Assembly: GCA_964454335.1 (NCBI GenBank)
Contig: CAYVVT010000002.1
Span: forward strand, 257,950 to 321,949
Origin: CAYVVT01 sp964454335
Lineage (GTDB): Bacteria > Fidelibacterota > UBA8477 > JABMPR01
Length of the DNA: 64,000 nt
Direction of reading: 5' to 3'
Translations under genes and position numbers: made by a program
Notes under the pieces: model-generated
Database searches by the model: none
What the model was told of the DNA's origin: nothing
What the model saw: the letters and a program-made list of their open reading frames with translations, nothing else
In this document: positions 27,454-36,798 of the stretch, piece by piece
Layout of the letters: each line of letters opens with the position of its first letter
How positions within the stretch are numbered: position 1 is the first letter of the stretch

Positions 27454-28326
27454 TCAAATCTCGAGCGCACCGCCAGGGTTCATGATCTCACAACGGATGC
27501 CCAGTTGCTCCACAGCAGCTTTAAAGGCCCTGTCGTCGTTAGGATTTGCGATTCTGCGCCATAGGAAGGCGCAGTTGTAATGACAGGGGATGACCAGGTC
27601 TGGCTGGATCACCTGAATGGCTTTCAATGCAGCCGGGTTGTCCATGGTATTGCCTGCGATACCACCAATCGGGATCATCAGGACATCTGGCCTGAGATCT
27701 TCCCAGCCATCTAGATAGATCGTATCACCCAGGTTCACGAACGTCTTGTCCCCAACGCTGATCCTGTATCCGATGACACCCCGAGCGAATTCGTCCACAT
27801 TGTCCTTCTCAAATCGCAGAAGACCCCATAAAAGCTTGATCGTGCCATGGTTCCGCACAGGACCATCCTGCTCCCAGCGCCTCAGTCGGATACCCAGGAA
27901 ATGTACGGAGCGCTCAGCGTGCTGGGCCTCACGCAATACCATGTCCATCTGTACCAGACCACCACCCAGGCGGACTTTCAGCGGGCCATGTTCAGTTCTC
28001 AGACCCTGTACCTGTAGATCATGAACCTGCCGGCTTTCACCGACCCCCAGGGAATGGATCTTCTCTATGCCCGCATCTTTGAAATCGGCGGTGAGCTCCT
28101 GATGACAGATCACCGCAGCGTTACTGGCTTGCGCAAGAGGAATTGCGTAGTCAAAATGGTCGGGATCGCTGTGGGTGACAAGCAGGTGACTGATCCCCGG
28201 CCACTTATCCTCCGGGATAAGGCTATTCATGTTCAGCCACCAGAGATTCCGCCCTGGATCGATGGCTATACGGTATTCATCGCTCTCGATGATGAATGCG
28301 TTATAATGGTAGTAGTGTAGTTTCAC
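27454..28326 (-). CDS. Metallo-beta-lactamase-fold hydrolase (UlaG-like)
   Basis: The start is placed at GTG 28326, because GGAAGGGGG lies just upstream and the conserved fold begins there (KLHYYHYNAFII); an in-frame ATG 30 bases earlier has no such site. The protein is 290 aa. The MBL metal-binding HxHxDH is seen in its common THSDPDHFD variant, followed later by GDTIYLDG and a terminal CHYN. It is probably a cytoplasmic metal-dependent hydrolase; the substrate is unknown. It is the first gene of a - strand unit with ICMT-like, GT2 and SDR genes. Confidence 0.8.
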   Translation of the reverse strand: MKLHYYHYNAFIIESDEYRIAIDPGRNLWWLNMNSLIPEDKWPGISHLLVTHSDPDHFDYAIPLAQASNAAVICHQELTADFKDAGIEKIHSLGVGESRQVHDLQVQGLRTEHGPLKVRLGGGLVQMDMVLREAQHAERSVHFLGIRLRRWEQDGPVRNHGTIKLLWGLLRFEKDNVDEFARGVIGYRISVGDKTFVNLGDTIYLDGWEDLRPDVLMIPIGGIAGNTMDNPAALKAIQVIQPDLVIPCHYNCAFLWRRIANPNDDRAFKAAVEQLGIRCEIMNPGGALEI

Positions 28327-28380
28327 TGAGCCCCCTTCCAATGTCCTGCAAGCCACGATCTTCGCAGGTCTGATCCGAAG

Positions 28381-28417
28381 TTAATTCCTGATTCCTAATT
28401 CGTTATTCCTAATTACT
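28381..28417. repeat. AATTC-rich short repeat tract
   Basis: Irregular copies of TTAATTCCTGATTCCTAA-type units stand between the divergent MBL and dGTPase genes, resembling the tract at 25281. No promoter elements were distinguished within it. Confidence 0.45.
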
Positions 28418-28424
28418 TTGAGCC

Positions 28425-29684
28425 ATGGGTAAACGGCAGATCAACAGCTTCTATTCGAGTTGGGACAAAGAGACACTTGGAGACCGGACACCTTCCGATC
28501 AGGAATACCGGAATGCCTTTGAGATCGACCGTGACCGCATCATCCATTCCACTGCCTTTCGTCGTCTGCAGAACAAGACCCAGGTCTATGTCACAGGACG
28601 CAGCGACCAGTACCGGACCCGTCTGACCCATTCAATCGAGGTTGCCCAGATCGGTCGTTCCATCGTGAATTTTCTCAATCGCACCTCAGAGGAATTGCAT
28701 AACGAATTCTACATCGATTCTGCCCTGGTAGAGGCTGCCTGTCTGGCTCACGACCTGGGGAATCCTCCTATCGGACATCGTGGTGAATCCCGTCTCAACG
28801 AGTTGATGGATCCCTGGGGTGGCTTTGAAGGCAATGCCCAGTCACTGCGTATTCTGACCCACACGCTCCGGGGAGAACACCGGGGTACCTCCAGGGGTGG
28901 GATGCATGCCACCCGGGCCCTTCTGGATGCCATCATGAAATACAAGGTGGTGGGGAAGGAGAATACGGACAGGAAAGCCAAGTTCCTGTATCCCGATCAG
29001 ATGGAGGTGCTGGAGTGGGTCCATGAGGATAAGGTCAGGACAACTGAAGCACAGTCCGGTAAGTCCCTTCGCTCGCTGGAGTGTGATATCATGGATCTGG
29101 CGGACGATATTGCCTATACGACCTCAGATCTTTTCGATGGATTCAAGCAGGGTCTGGTGAATGACGAAAGTGTCGACGGCTTCCTCGCAGCCGAACACCT
29201 GTCAATGGAAGCATCCCTCAGGGAGGATTTCCACAGGGTTGTGGGGGAGCAGCTCAGTATGGCCCGTTTTGGGGCCCAGCTGGTGAGCCGCTGGCTGCAT
29301 GCAGCGCGGCTTCAAGTTATCGATGAGCCGCTGTTACCCGGGAACCGCTACAGGTTCACTCTGGAACTGGACGACTGGGCCATGGCTGAGCTGCAGCTGT
29401 TCAAGAAGCTGAATTACGACCTGATCTACAGTTCTGATTATGTACGCGAACCGGAAGCGGCAGGAGTACAGATCCTCGAGGAATTGTTTGTCTATTATCG
29501 GGACTGTGTCCTGGGAGTCAGAGAGTGTATTGAGGGGATCCCGGATCCCAGGGGTATGGATCAGAGTGGTCTGGCTGTCCCTGAAAGAATGCGTATCCTT
29601 TGCGATTGGGTATCCGGTATGACGGATCAATACGCCATTCAGCTCTACGAACGCCTGGTGGAGTTCAGCAGTACAGACGACTGA
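28425..29684 (+). CDS. dgt: Deoxyguanosinetriphosphate triphosphohydrolase (dGTPase)
   Basis: This 419-aa protein has the HD-domain metal motif RLTHSIEVAQIGR and the CLAHDLGNPPIGHRGE motif in the order and spacing of dGTPase-family proteins, preceded by the typical DRDRIIHSTAFRRLQNKTQV. It should convert dGTP (and perhaps other dNTPs) to the nucleoside and triphosphate in the cytoplasm, so it controls dNTP pools and feeds salvage. It is close to kinase, deaminase and transporter genes that use its products. The start at 28425 follows the AATTC-rich tract. Confidence 0.93.
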   Translation: MGKRQINSFYSSWDKETLGDRTPSDQEYRNAFEIDRDRIIHSTAFRRLQNKTQVYVTGRSDQYRTRLTHSIEVAQIGRSIVNFLNRTSEELHNEFYIDSALVEAACLAHDLGNPPIGHRGESRLNELMDPWGGFEGNAQSLRILTHTLRGEHRGTSRGGMHATRALLDAIMKYKVVGKENTDRKAKFLYPDQMEVLEWVHEDKVRTTEAQSGKSLRSLECDIMDLADDIAYTTSDLFDGFKQGLVNDESVDGFLAAEHLSMEASLREDFHRVVGEQLSMARFGAQLVSRWLHAARLQVIDEPLLPGNRYRFTLELDDWAMAELQLFKKLNYDLIYSSDYVREPEAAGVQILEELFVYYRDCVLGVRECIEGIPDPRGMDQSGLAVPERMRILCDWVSGMTDQYAIQLYERLVEFSSTDD

Positions 29685-29741
29685 TCCCGAGTTGCAGCCC
29701 AGCCATTCTGGGCTTGGTTGAGATCGTCTCGGGACGAACAT

Positions 29742-29765
29742 AAAGGCTATTCACGGCCTTTCTTG
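29742..29765 (+). terminator. Probable rho-independent terminator after dgt
   Basis: AAAGGC (29742-29747) pairs with GCCTTT (29756-29761), followed by CTTG. The stem is short and its symmetric AAA/TTT flanks could serve both strands, since coaE ends convergently at 29824. Confidence 0.5.
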
Positions 29766-29823
29766 TTATCCAGAAGTTATTACATGGAGCAGAAGGACAG
29801 GGTTTGTTGATGAATATCGGTCA

Positions 29824-30432
29824 TCATTCAGATCTGATACGCTCGAGGATCTCTAACTGAATGCGATCCACTTCAGCGACCAGGGCTTCCAGACTTGAGT
29901 CATTCTCGATGATGTAATCAGCGCGCTTGCACTTCTCATCCTGTGAAAGCTGCAGTGCATCACGTCTGGCAAAGTCCGCTGCCGAGATCCCGCTACGGTC
30001 CAGGACCCGTTGTTGGCGCAGATCATCCGAGGCAGTTACCACCAGCACAGCGTTCAATTCCTTATCCAGGCCGGCTTCGAAGATGAGTGGAGCATCCACA
30101 ACGAAGAGCTGCACACCTTCCTGCTCTGCTGTGTTCATCAATTCACGGGTTTCTACTCGGACCCGGGGGTGAAGAATTTTGTTGAGGATCGATTGGTTGT
30201 CGGGGTCCGTGAAAGCTACATCTGCGAGATTCTGTCGATCTAATTTGCCGTTCTCGTCCAGGATCTTATTCCCGAAATACTGGATCAATTCATCCATGGT
30301 GCTGGGATCTGAGAACAGGATCTCCCTGGCGAGATCGTCAGAGATGGAAAGCCTGGCTCCCTTTGATTCGAAACACCGGCTGACAGTGGTCTTGCCGGAG
30401 CCAATACTTCCTGTGATCCCCAGGCGAAACAT
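29824..30432 (-). CDS. coaE: Dephospho-CoA kinase
   Basis: ATG at 30432 is preferred over an in-frame upstream ATG, because it places the P-loop (LGITGSIGSGKTTV) at the usual distance from the N terminus and lies 10 bases after adk. It yields 202 aa, normal for the family. The DDLAREIL motif and RNA/CoA lid features are visible (SISDDLAREILF, VVDAPLIFEAGLD). It adds the 3'-phosphate in the last step of CoA synthesis. It is the final gene of the adk-containing operon. Confidence 0.93.
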   Translation of the reverse strand: MFRLGITGSIGSGKTTVSRCFESKGARLSISDDLAREILFSDPSTMDELIQYFGNKILDENGKLDRQNLADVAFTDPDNQSILNKILHPRVRVETRELMNTAEQEGVQLFVVDAPLIFEAGLDKELNAVLVVTASDDLRQQRVLDRSGISAADFARRDALQLSQDEKCKRADYIIENDSSLEALVAEVDRIQLEILERIRSE

Positions 30433-30442
30433 GTTGATCGGA

Positions 30443-31084
30443 CTAGCCCAGGTGTGCTTGGATCCCCTGGTAGATCTCTGAGACACCACCCTGGCCATTC
30501 ACGGTCTTTACCAGGCCGGTGGGCTGATAGTATGCGATCAGGGGTTCGGTTTGTCGGGCATAGACTTCCAGACGGTTCAGGACGGTTGATTCCGTGTCGT
30601 CAGAGCGCTGCAGCAGCTCGGCTCCATCATCGTCACATACTCCGTCGTTCTGTGGTGGATTGAAGAGCAGGTTATAGATCCGGCCGCATTGAGAGCAGGT
30701 CCGTCGGGCGGTCAGGCGCCTGATCAATTCCTCATTGGGTACATTCAGGACCAGGACGGCATCCAGGCTCTGTCCCAGACGGTCCAATAGTCTGTCCAGA
30801 CCTTCAGCCTGTGCCACCGTGCGGGGGAATCCATCCAGGATGTACCCGTTTGCCAGTTCTGGCTTTTCGAATTCAACAGCAACCATGTCAAGGATCAGGT
30901 CATCCGGGACCAGAGCACCCACATCCATGTATTCCTGGGCCTTCTGACCCAGTTCGGTATTCTGTTTCCGGTTTTCACGCAGGAGGTCGCCGGTGGACAA
31001 CTGCTTGATGCTGTAATCCCGAACGATCTGTTTTGCCTGGGTCCCTTTACCGGCACCGGGAGGGCCTAAGAAGATGAGTCGCAT
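30443..31084 (-). CDS. adk: Adenylate kinase (zinc-binding type)
   Basis: This 213-aa protein has the P-loop GPPGAGKGTQA, the DGFPRT motif (ILDGFPRTVAQA) and the long lid (RRTCSQCGRIYNLLF) with CxxC and a later C-DDD in place of the last ligands, the usual zinc-lid pattern. It interconverts ATP, ADP and AMP and sits next to nucleoside-salvage genes whose products it can further phosphorylate. The gap to coaE is 10 bases. Confidence 0.96.
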   Translation of the reverse strand: MRLIFLGPPGAGKGTQAKQIVRDYSIKQLSTGDLLRENRKQNTELGQKAQEYMDVGALVPDDLILDMVAVEFEKPELANGYILDGFPRTVAQAEGLDRLLDRLGQSLDAVLVLNVPNEELIRRLTARRTCSQCGRIYNLLFNPPQNDGVCDDDGAELLQRSDDTESTVLNRLEVYARQTEPLIAYYQPTGLVKTVNGQGGVSEIYQGIQAHLG

Positions 31085-31128
31085 TATTCAGTTCTCCATT
31101 TTGACTGCTTCAAATACAAAACCCATGC

Positions 31129-32349
31129 CTAGAGCAGGATCCCGGCGATGGTAGCGGTGAGGAAGGATGCCAGTGCACCGGCGATAAGGGCTTTGGGAGC
31201 GATCTTGGCCAGCTCTGGTCGCCGCTCCGGTGCCAGAGCACCAATACCCCCGATCTGGATGCCAATTGAGCTGAAATTAGCGAAACCACAAAGCGCATAA
31301 GAGGCAATGATCATGGATCTGGTACTCAATTCTGACGCATAATCCTGCAGATGTGCATAGGCCACTAGCTCAGTGAGGACAATCTTCTCACCCATGAGGG
31401 ATCCCACCGTGAGGACATCGGCCCAGGGGATGCCCATGAGGAAGGCCAGCGGTGCAAAGATCCAACCCAGGATCATTTCAATACTGAGATTGGCCCAACC
31501 CAGGATGTAGTTGACGAAAGCCACCAGCGCGATTATGGACATCAGCATTGCGCCAACATTGACGGCCAACCTGAGCCCATCGGAGGTGCCGTTAGTGACG
31601 GCTTCCATCACATTCCCGCTGCTCTTCTCGATCTCCATCTGGAGGTCACCCTTGGTGGGTGATTCCTCAGTTTCAGGAAACATGATCTTGGCCAGCACAA
31701 GCGCTGCAGGTGCGCTCATCACGGAAGCGGTAAGCAGGTGACCGGCAATGTTGGGAATATCACTCAGCATCTTGATATAAATAGCTAGAACACCACCCGC
31801 CATGGTTGCATACCCACCGGTCATTACAGCCATGATCTCACTTTTGGTCATGGTTTTGAAGAATGGTCTCACCACGAGCGGCGCTTCAGTCTGACCCACA
31901 AAGATGTTGGCGGAGGCTGACAGGGTCTCAGAACCCGAGGTCCGCATGGTGAACTGCATTGCCTTGGCAATGCCCTTCACGATCCACTGCATGACCCCCA
32001 GGTAGTAGAGGATGGCCATAAATGCTGAGAAAAAGATGATGGTTGGCAGGATCTGGAAGGCGAAGAAGAAGCCCAGGCTGTCCTCCTTGCCCGGTCCAAT
32101 TGCCAAAGCATTAAAGATGAACTCGGCACCTTCATCGGAAAAAGAGAGCAACTTCCTAACCGCACGGCCCAGGAAATCAAAGGCCGGTCTACCGATGGGG
32201 GTTCTCAGGATGAATAGCGCCAGAGCGATCTGCAGACCCAGTCCCCATCCGACAATACGTAAATTTATTGCTTTGCGGTTATTGGACAGGGCGTAGGCGA
32301 TGCCAAGGATGGCCGCAATCCCCAGGATTCCCATGAGTCTATACATCAA
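31129..32349 (-). CDS. nupC: Concentrative nucleoside transporter (NupC/CNT family)
   Basis: This 406-aa multi-spanning membrane protein has CNT signatures: an N-terminal helix pair, the [12 protein letters not shown] motif, [16 protein letters not shown], a late [25 protein letters not shown] helix (shortened here to [14 protein letters not shown]) and [10 protein letters not shown]. It should import nucleosides with cation symport across the inner membrane. It overlaps tdk by four bases and is in the same operon as cdd, giving a clear uptake-then-salvage order. Symbol by family, not by ligand. Confidence 0.9.
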   Translation of the reverse strand: MMYRLMGILGIAAILGIAYALSNNRKAINLRIVGWGLGLQIALALFILRTPIGRPAFDFLGRAVRKLLSFSDEGAEFIFNALAIGPGKEDSLGFFFAFQILPTIIFFSAFMAILYYLGVMQWIVKGIAKAMQFTMRTSGSETLSASANIFVGQTEAPLVVRPFFKTMTKSEIMAVMTGGYATMAGGVLAIYIKMLSDIPNIAGHLLTASVMSAPAALVLAKIMFPETEESPTKGDLQMEIEKSSGNVMEAVTNGTSDGLRLAVNVGAMLMSIIALVAFVNYILGWANLSIEMILGWIFAPLAFLMGIPWADVLTVGSLMGEKIVLTELVAYAHLQDYASELSTRSMIIASYALCGFANFSSIGIQIGGIGALAPERRPELAKIAPKALIAGALASFLTATIAGILL

Positions 32350-32915
32350 TCATCCTCCTTCGGTGGTTCGTAGCACATTCTACAACGAGCCTCGTAACTC
32401 TCGGATTCTCCGATGAGCACCTGTTCACCCTTGTTCACGATCCGCTGGGTGAATCCTGCAGGATTTCCACAGATCACACAGATCGCAAGGTTCTTGGTGA
32501 CGTATTCTGCTTCGATGATCAGTTCAGGCATGGGACCAAAGGGTTTGGCCCGGAAATCCTTCTCCAATCCGGCTACCAGAACGCGTTTTTTCTGACGCGC
32601 GAGAGTTCGGCAGACCTGCAGAAGGCTGTCATCGAAGAACTGAGCCTCATCGATCCCAACGACCTGTACATGCTTTGCCAGTGTCAGGATCTCCACGGCG
32701 CTTTTGACCCGTGTGGATTCCAGCTTTTGCTGGCTGTGCGAGACGATGTGGTCATCACTGTAGCGTGAGTCGAGATCGGGTTTGAAGATGGCCACGATCT
32801 GTTTTGCGATCTGGGCTCTCCGCAGCCGCCGGATGAGTTCCTCGGTCTTGCCACTGAACATGGAACCGGTGATCACTTCAATCCAGCCCTGATGGAGTGG
32901 GGGCAGTTGTTCCAT
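32346..32915 (-). CDS. tdk: Thymidine kinase (type II)
   Basis: This 189-aa protein has P-loop [16 protein letters not shown], the DEAQFF motif ([12 protein letters not shown]) and a zinc-binding region with CVICG and CRMCYE near the C terminus, all characteristic of prokaryotic type II thymidine kinases. It phosphorylates thymidine (and deoxyuridine) with ATP. It overlaps the transporter gene by four bases and lies 38 bases after cdd. Confidence 0.96.
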   Translation of the reverse strand: MEQLPPLHQGWIEVITGSMFSGKTEELIRRLRRAQIAKQIVAIFKPDLDSRYSDDHIVSHSQQKLESTRVKSAVEILTLAKHVQVVGIDEAQFFDDSLLQVCRTLARQKKRVLVAGLEKDFRAKPFGPMPELIIEAEYVTKNLAICVICGNPAGFTQRIVNKGEQVLIGESESYEARCRMCYEPPKEDD

Positions 32916-32953
32916 ACAATCCTCTATTTATTGATGCGATGATCGCGAATGGT

Positions 32954-33346
32954 TCAATCGGAGAGGTCGCCGGGTCCAAATGGTGAGGGCAGCAACCTGG
33001 CAGCGCTGGTGGTTGCCGTGTGTCCGTCATCGTCCACAAGGACGATGGGAATATCTCCGCAAAGTTCCCAGATAACCTGGCGACAGGCGCCGCAGGGCAT
33101 TACACCGGAGTTGGAGCTGATCACCATCCGGGTGAATTTGCGTTGTCCCTGCGCAACGGCTGCTGCCAGAGCGTTTCGCTCGGCGCAAATCGTCAGGCCA
33201 TAGCTTGCGTTCTCAAGATTGCAGCCACTGAAGATGCTGCCGTCAGCAGCTTCCAATGCGGCACCAACTGTAAATTCTGAATAAGGAGCGTAGGCATTTC
33301 GCCTGGCGGTGACAGCTGCTTGAATAAGTCGCTTTGATTCTGTCAT
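32954..33346 (-). CDS. cdd: Cytidine deaminase
   Basis: This 130-aa protein matches the small tetrameric type. The zinc site is seen as CAERNA with catalytic Glu and PCGACRQV, and the substrate-binding segment as FSGCNLENASYG. It converts cytidine or deoxycytidine to uridine or deoxyuridine, supplying substrate for the adjacent thymidine kinase. It overlaps the rhomboid gene by four bases. Confidence 0.95.
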   Translation of the reverse strand: MTESKRLIQAAVTARRNAYAPYSEFTVGAALEAADGSIFSGCNLENASYGLTICAERNALAAAVAQGQRKFTRMVISSNSGVMPCGACRQVIWELCGDIPIVLVDDDGHTATTSAARLLPSPFGPGDLSD

Positions 33347-33981
33347 GATCGTTTACCGATTTTAAAGGTATGGAAGAGCTGGTAGAATATCAAGCCGCAG
33401 ATGAATCCACCGATATGGGCTATGTAGGCCACATTGTCAGTGGGATTGAGGAATTGGTAAAGGAACTGCAGCAGGATCCATATACCAACATACCAGCCAG
33501 CAGCGATCTTGCCCCAGACGATAAAGAAGAACCAGGTAAGGATCTTTGCCTTGGGATATCGGACGGCGTAGGCGGCCATCACACCTGAGATGGAGCCTGA
33601 AGCGCCCACCATCACCCCACCACCTTCGCTCCCGAAGTATGGATCCAGGAATACCTCCGAAAGAGCTGCGCCGGCACCGCAGGCAAGGTAGAATGCAAGG
33701 AAGTTCACATGACCGAAAGAGCCTTCGACGTTGTCACCAAAAACATACAGGAACCACATGTTGAAGATTAGATGACCCCAGCCACCATGCAGGAACTGGT
33801 GACTGATCAGACCAAAGATCCCACCGGGTGTACCCAGGCGCAGGGAATCCTCATAGAACGCCAATGAATCCGTAGGTGTGTACAGTCCCAGGACGAAGAT
33901 GGCGAGATTGGCGGTGATCAGGGAATAGGTAACTATTGGCTGGCGGATTCGGGGGTTGGTATCTCGCAGGGGAATGAACAT
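33343..33981 (-). CDS. Rhomboid-family intramembrane serine protease
   Basis: This 212-aa protein has about six hydrophobic helices. The catalytic serine motif GASGSISGVMAAY and a later histidine in HIGGFICGLI match the Ser-His dyad of rhomboids, and HGGWGHLIFNMWFLYVFG is the conserved second helix. It should cleave membrane proteins within the bilayer; the substrate is unknown. It lies between the M23 gene and cdd with a four-base overlap. Confidence 0.9.
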   Translation of the reverse strand: MFIPLRDTNPRIRQPIVTYSLITANLAIFVLGLYTPTDSLAFYEDSLRLGTPGGIFGLISHQFLHGGWGHLIFNMWFLYVFGDNVEGSFGHVNFLAFYLACGAGAALSEVFLDPYFGSEGGGVMVGASGSISGVMAAYAVRYPKAKILTWFFFIVWGKIAAGWYVGIWILLQFLYQFLNPTDNVAYIAHIGGFICGLIFYQLFHTFKIGKRS

Positions 33982-33984
33982 GAC

Positions 33985-36090
33985 TCAGCGAACCTTGAGG
34001 GTGTACTGGATCGAGCGGCGATTACCAACCCTGTCGGCTGCCTCCAGGTAGAGTAGATGCTCACCACGGCCAATGTTGGAAGGTAGACGGAAGGTAAGTT
34101 CATTACGCAGGCTGTTCCAGTCAGGGAAGAAACGATCACCGTCAAGCATGGCGACAAGAGCGGTATCAGGCTGTCCAATATAGCCCAGATTGTCAGCGAT
34201 CTTGAAAACCAGACGATTCCCCGGCCGGTAACTGGCTTTGCGCTCGACGATATTGATCTCCGGCGCTTCCAGGTCTTCCAGCAGTACGTAGGTTCCGTTC
34301 CGTTGTGGTTTAAAATTCACAACTGCCCCATGTAGATCTGACTCCATCAGACGCCAACGGCCACGGCTGCTCATCTTGAACACGGCAGGGGCGCTCATCA
34401 GATCAGGTACTCTGAAACGTACCGTCGTCGTGATCTCGGCACCCGATTCTCCATAGCTGGCGTATTTAAGCCCAATTCTATTACCCTCAGGGGTGGAAAG
34501 CAAAGCCGTATCGCAGTCTACAAAGGTCAATGCCGCCCCGTCCTTGTGAATTTTAACATGGATACGCCTATCAGGACTGCTGAATGTATAGGGCTTGCTG
34601 GAGCTCACCAGGTCCATGGTCTCAAGGTCGATCCGTGGAGACTCTTCAGGAAAGATCAGTTCGATCCATTCAGCCTGACCCCGGTGACGCAGACTCAGGA
34701 CCTCTGTTTCTGCCGTGGAATCAGAAGTGACCCACAGGGTACCCCGGTGGATGCCTGCAGGGGTGTACATCCTGTAATGGAGGGGATAGGTCACCTGGGC
34801 ATCAGCCTTCAAGAGTATGTACCAGCCATGCTGATTCTGACGCCATTCTGCGCCGATATTCGGTATGGTCTGCCGCGGTGGGATTAGAACCCTTCCCGCG
34901 TCAACTCTCAATCCCTCATCCAGTGTTATCCCTTCTAGATCCCAGATCGTCTCAGAACTGGTATAATACGTAATACGGGGAGTAACCTCAGTCCCGTCTC
35001 CTGAACTGAACCCGAATTGCCGGTAATCATCGGACGCATGTATTCGTGATACCCGAACACCTCGATGATTTGGCAGCAACTCCCAGCTGTCCGGCGGCGA
35101 ACTATGAAAGATCTGAATAGCCTCTGATTGATTTTGTCTGAAATCCGCGGCCTGGATCTCAATGCTGTGAAATCCGGGATCCGCTTCGATAATACCTGGG
35201 AGCTCTGCATTCATGAACGGCGGCACGGGTTGTCCAGGGGGATGATAAAGCTTCAGATAACGCCAGGTATCAAAACTGCGCCATGGCAGATAGACGGCAG
35301 CAATATTTTCAGTTTCCGGGATACTGGCGGCATCGAACTGATACTCAAATAGATCGATGCCATCCAGGTTGGCATGCACAGAATAGGGTGCATAGCGATT
35401 CAAGGTACCGTTGGCACGATCGTGGGCATTGAGGGCCAGCAATACGCGACCGCTGACGTATGTGGTGTCACCATGACTAAATTTGCTGCCCACTGGGCTC
35501 AGACTGCCGTTGATACGGGATTCGGCATCCATGGGCAGATACAGCAATTCAGTGATCGTCGGGGCCCGGTCATCCACAACACCGGGATAGAACCTGAGAG
35601 GATTCAGAGCATTTTCCATGGCATCGTATATCTCAAAGTGCAGATGCGGGTGCTGTGTGCCACTGGTACCGGAAAAAGCCAGGACCTGCCGTCGTTTGAT
35701 GGGGTACTCATTTGGCGAGAACTCCAACCGAACCTTGTACCGTTGCTGTTCTTGCTGAAGTGCCCGGATCTTCCGTTCGATGTCGTCCGGAAAACGCTCC
35801 AGGTGAGCATATACTGCCTGTCTGCCATCATTTAGGCGCAGGAAGAGTGCCTTGCCATAGCCGTAATAGCGCACAGAGATCTTCTCGATATACCCATCAC
35901 CAATAGCCACGCACGGCACTTCCATCTCGCCCCAGGTCTTGATATCGATTCCAGCATGCAGGTGACCGTCACGATATTCACAGAATGTGGCTGACAGACT
36001 CTGTGCCGCTTGAATAGGCCAGGCATATTCTGCAGCCTTTAGCAAGGAGATGGAAAGCGTTAGAATGAGTAAAATTCTCATAAGGCGCAA
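33985..36090 (-). CDS. Exported M23-family (LytM) metallopeptidase with long C-terminal region
   Basis: This 701-aa protein has a signal peptide (MRLMRILLILTLSISLLKA). The N-terminal third carries the M23 zinc site: HLHAGIDI (first ligands H and D) and THPHLHFEIYD-like segment HPHLHFEI at the end of the domain. The remaining 450 residues are beta-rich without a recognised motif; they may be Ig-like. M23 enzymes cut peptidoglycan cross-links or are inactive LytM regulators; the visible ligands support an active one. The gene starts the - strand operon continuing with rhomboid, cdd, tdk, nupC, adk and coaE. Confidence 0.85.
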   Translation of the reverse strand: MRLMRILLILTLSISLLKAAEYAWPIQAAQSLSATFCEYRDGHLHAGIDIKTWGEMEVPCVAIGDGYIEKISVRYYGYGKALFLRLNDGRQAVYAHLERFPDDIERKIRALQQEQQRYKVRLEFSPNEYPIKRRQVLAFSGTSGTQHPHLHFEIYDAMENALNPLRFYPGVVDDRAPTITELLYLPMDAESRINGSLSPVGSKFSHGDTTYVSGRVLLALNAHDRANGTLNRYAPYSVHANLDGIDLFEYQFDAASIPETENIAAVYLPWRSFDTWRYLKLYHPPGQPVPPFMNAELPGIIEADPGFHSIEIQAADFRQNQSEAIQIFHSSPPDSWELLPNHRGVRVSRIHASDDYRQFGFSSGDGTEVTPRITYYTSSETIWDLEGITLDEGLRVDAGRVLIPPRQTIPNIGAEWRQNQHGWYILLKADAQVTYPLHYRMYTPAGIHRGTLWVTSDSTAETEVLSLRHRGQAEWIELIFPEESPRIDLETMDLVSSSKPYTFSSPDRRIHVKIHKDGAALTFVDCDTALLSTPEGNRIGLKYASYGESGAEITTTVRFRVPDLMSAPAVFKMSSRGRWRLMESDLHGAVVNFKPQRNGTYVLLEDLEAPEINIVERKASYRPGNRLVFKIADNLGYIGQPDTALVAMLDGDRFFPDWNSLRNELTFRLPSNIGRGEHLLYLEAADRVGNRRSIQYTLKVR

Positions 36091-36164
36091 AGATTCGGGG
36101 AGGGGGCAGGGAAAGCAAACAAAAAGAAGATAAATGGCAGGAGATAAAAGACTGGATCACTTCT

Positions 36165-36232
36165 TTCAATCTTCAATCTTCAATTTTCATTTTTCAATCT
36201 TCAATTCACGAATTCCCTGTTTGATTCCTGCA
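36165..36232. repeat. Imperfect TTCAATCTTC/AATTC-rich tract
   Basis: Several copies of TTCAATCTTCAA-type units lie in the gap between the divergent M23 and hypothetical genes. They are similar in base composition to the tracts at 25281 and 28381. It is probably non-coding, although an open frame runs through it. Confidence 0.45.
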
Positions 36233-36256
36233 TCATTCGATGTAAATCTGCCCGCC

Positions 36257-36754
36257 ATGAAGAAGTTGTGGGACAGTATCATCAGCCGGAAAGAGAAGCC
36301 TCAGCCACTGAGTTTTCAAGAGCGGCTGGGCAATATTGAACGCATTATCATCGTCTATCCCTTCAAGCGTGAGCATCTGCGAATCGCCGGATATACACTG
36401 CAGCGCCTTTTCATGGCCCGTAGTGAGTTCAAATACCTGCTGCTGGTACCACCGCAAGCCCGGCTTTCGGAACTTAGCGTCCGTCATGAATACCACCTCA
36501 TTGATGAGGATATCCGGACGGATGAACGTGATCTGGCCATCACCAAGATCAATGCCTTCAAAGCTGACATCCTGCTGCAACTGGAACCCGAACCTAATGA
36601 ACGTCTTTCCAGTCTTGTGCGCCGGTCGGATGTGCCCTTAAAAGCGGGATTCGGTGGGGAAAATGATGGCCTGAACCTCATTCAGGCCCAGGAGGAATTC
36701 AGCTTCTACGAGAAGAATATTCTCAATCTGATCCAGTTAATCGTGGGAAAATAG
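36257..36754 (+). CDS. Hypothetical protein, cytoplasmic
   Basis: ATG at 36257 is preferred, because the frame upstream is low-complexity sequence from the AATTC-rich tract. The 165-aa product has no signal peptide or membrane segment. It has an alternating alpha/beta look (RIIIVYPFKREHLRI, DILLQLEPEPNERLSSL, DVPLKAGFGG). This is loosely like half of a glycosyltransferase family 9 fold or small Bacteroidota proteins of DUF6913 type; neither can be confirmed by eye. It is a single gene converging on the DksA-like gene. Confidence 0.6.
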   Translation: MKKLWDSIISRKEKPQPLSFQERLGNIERIIIVYPFKREHLRIAGYTLQRLFMARSEFKYLLLVPPQARLSELSVRHEYHLIDEDIRTDERDLAITKINAFKADILLQLEPEPNERLSSLVRRSDVPLKAGFGGENDGLNLIQAQEEFSFYEKNILNLIQLIVGK

Positions 36755-36770
36755 TGTGATACAGCGCACG

Positions 36771-36794
36771 CCCGTTCAGCGCGCTCAGAACGGG
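36771..36794. terminator. Inverted repeat between convergent genes
   Basis: CCCGTTC (36771-36777) and GAACGGG (36788-36794) form a perfect seven-pair stem with a 10-base loop between the hypothetical gene and the DksA-like gene, which converge. No T-tract follows on either side, so its action as a terminator is uncertain. Confidence 0.35.
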
Positions 36795-36798
36795 TAAA

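Noticed and set aside
36134..36256. N-terminal extension of the hypothetical protein at 36257
   Set aside because: The sequence is low-complexity Phe/Ser/Asn-rich translation of the AATTC-type tract; a start at 36257 is more likely.
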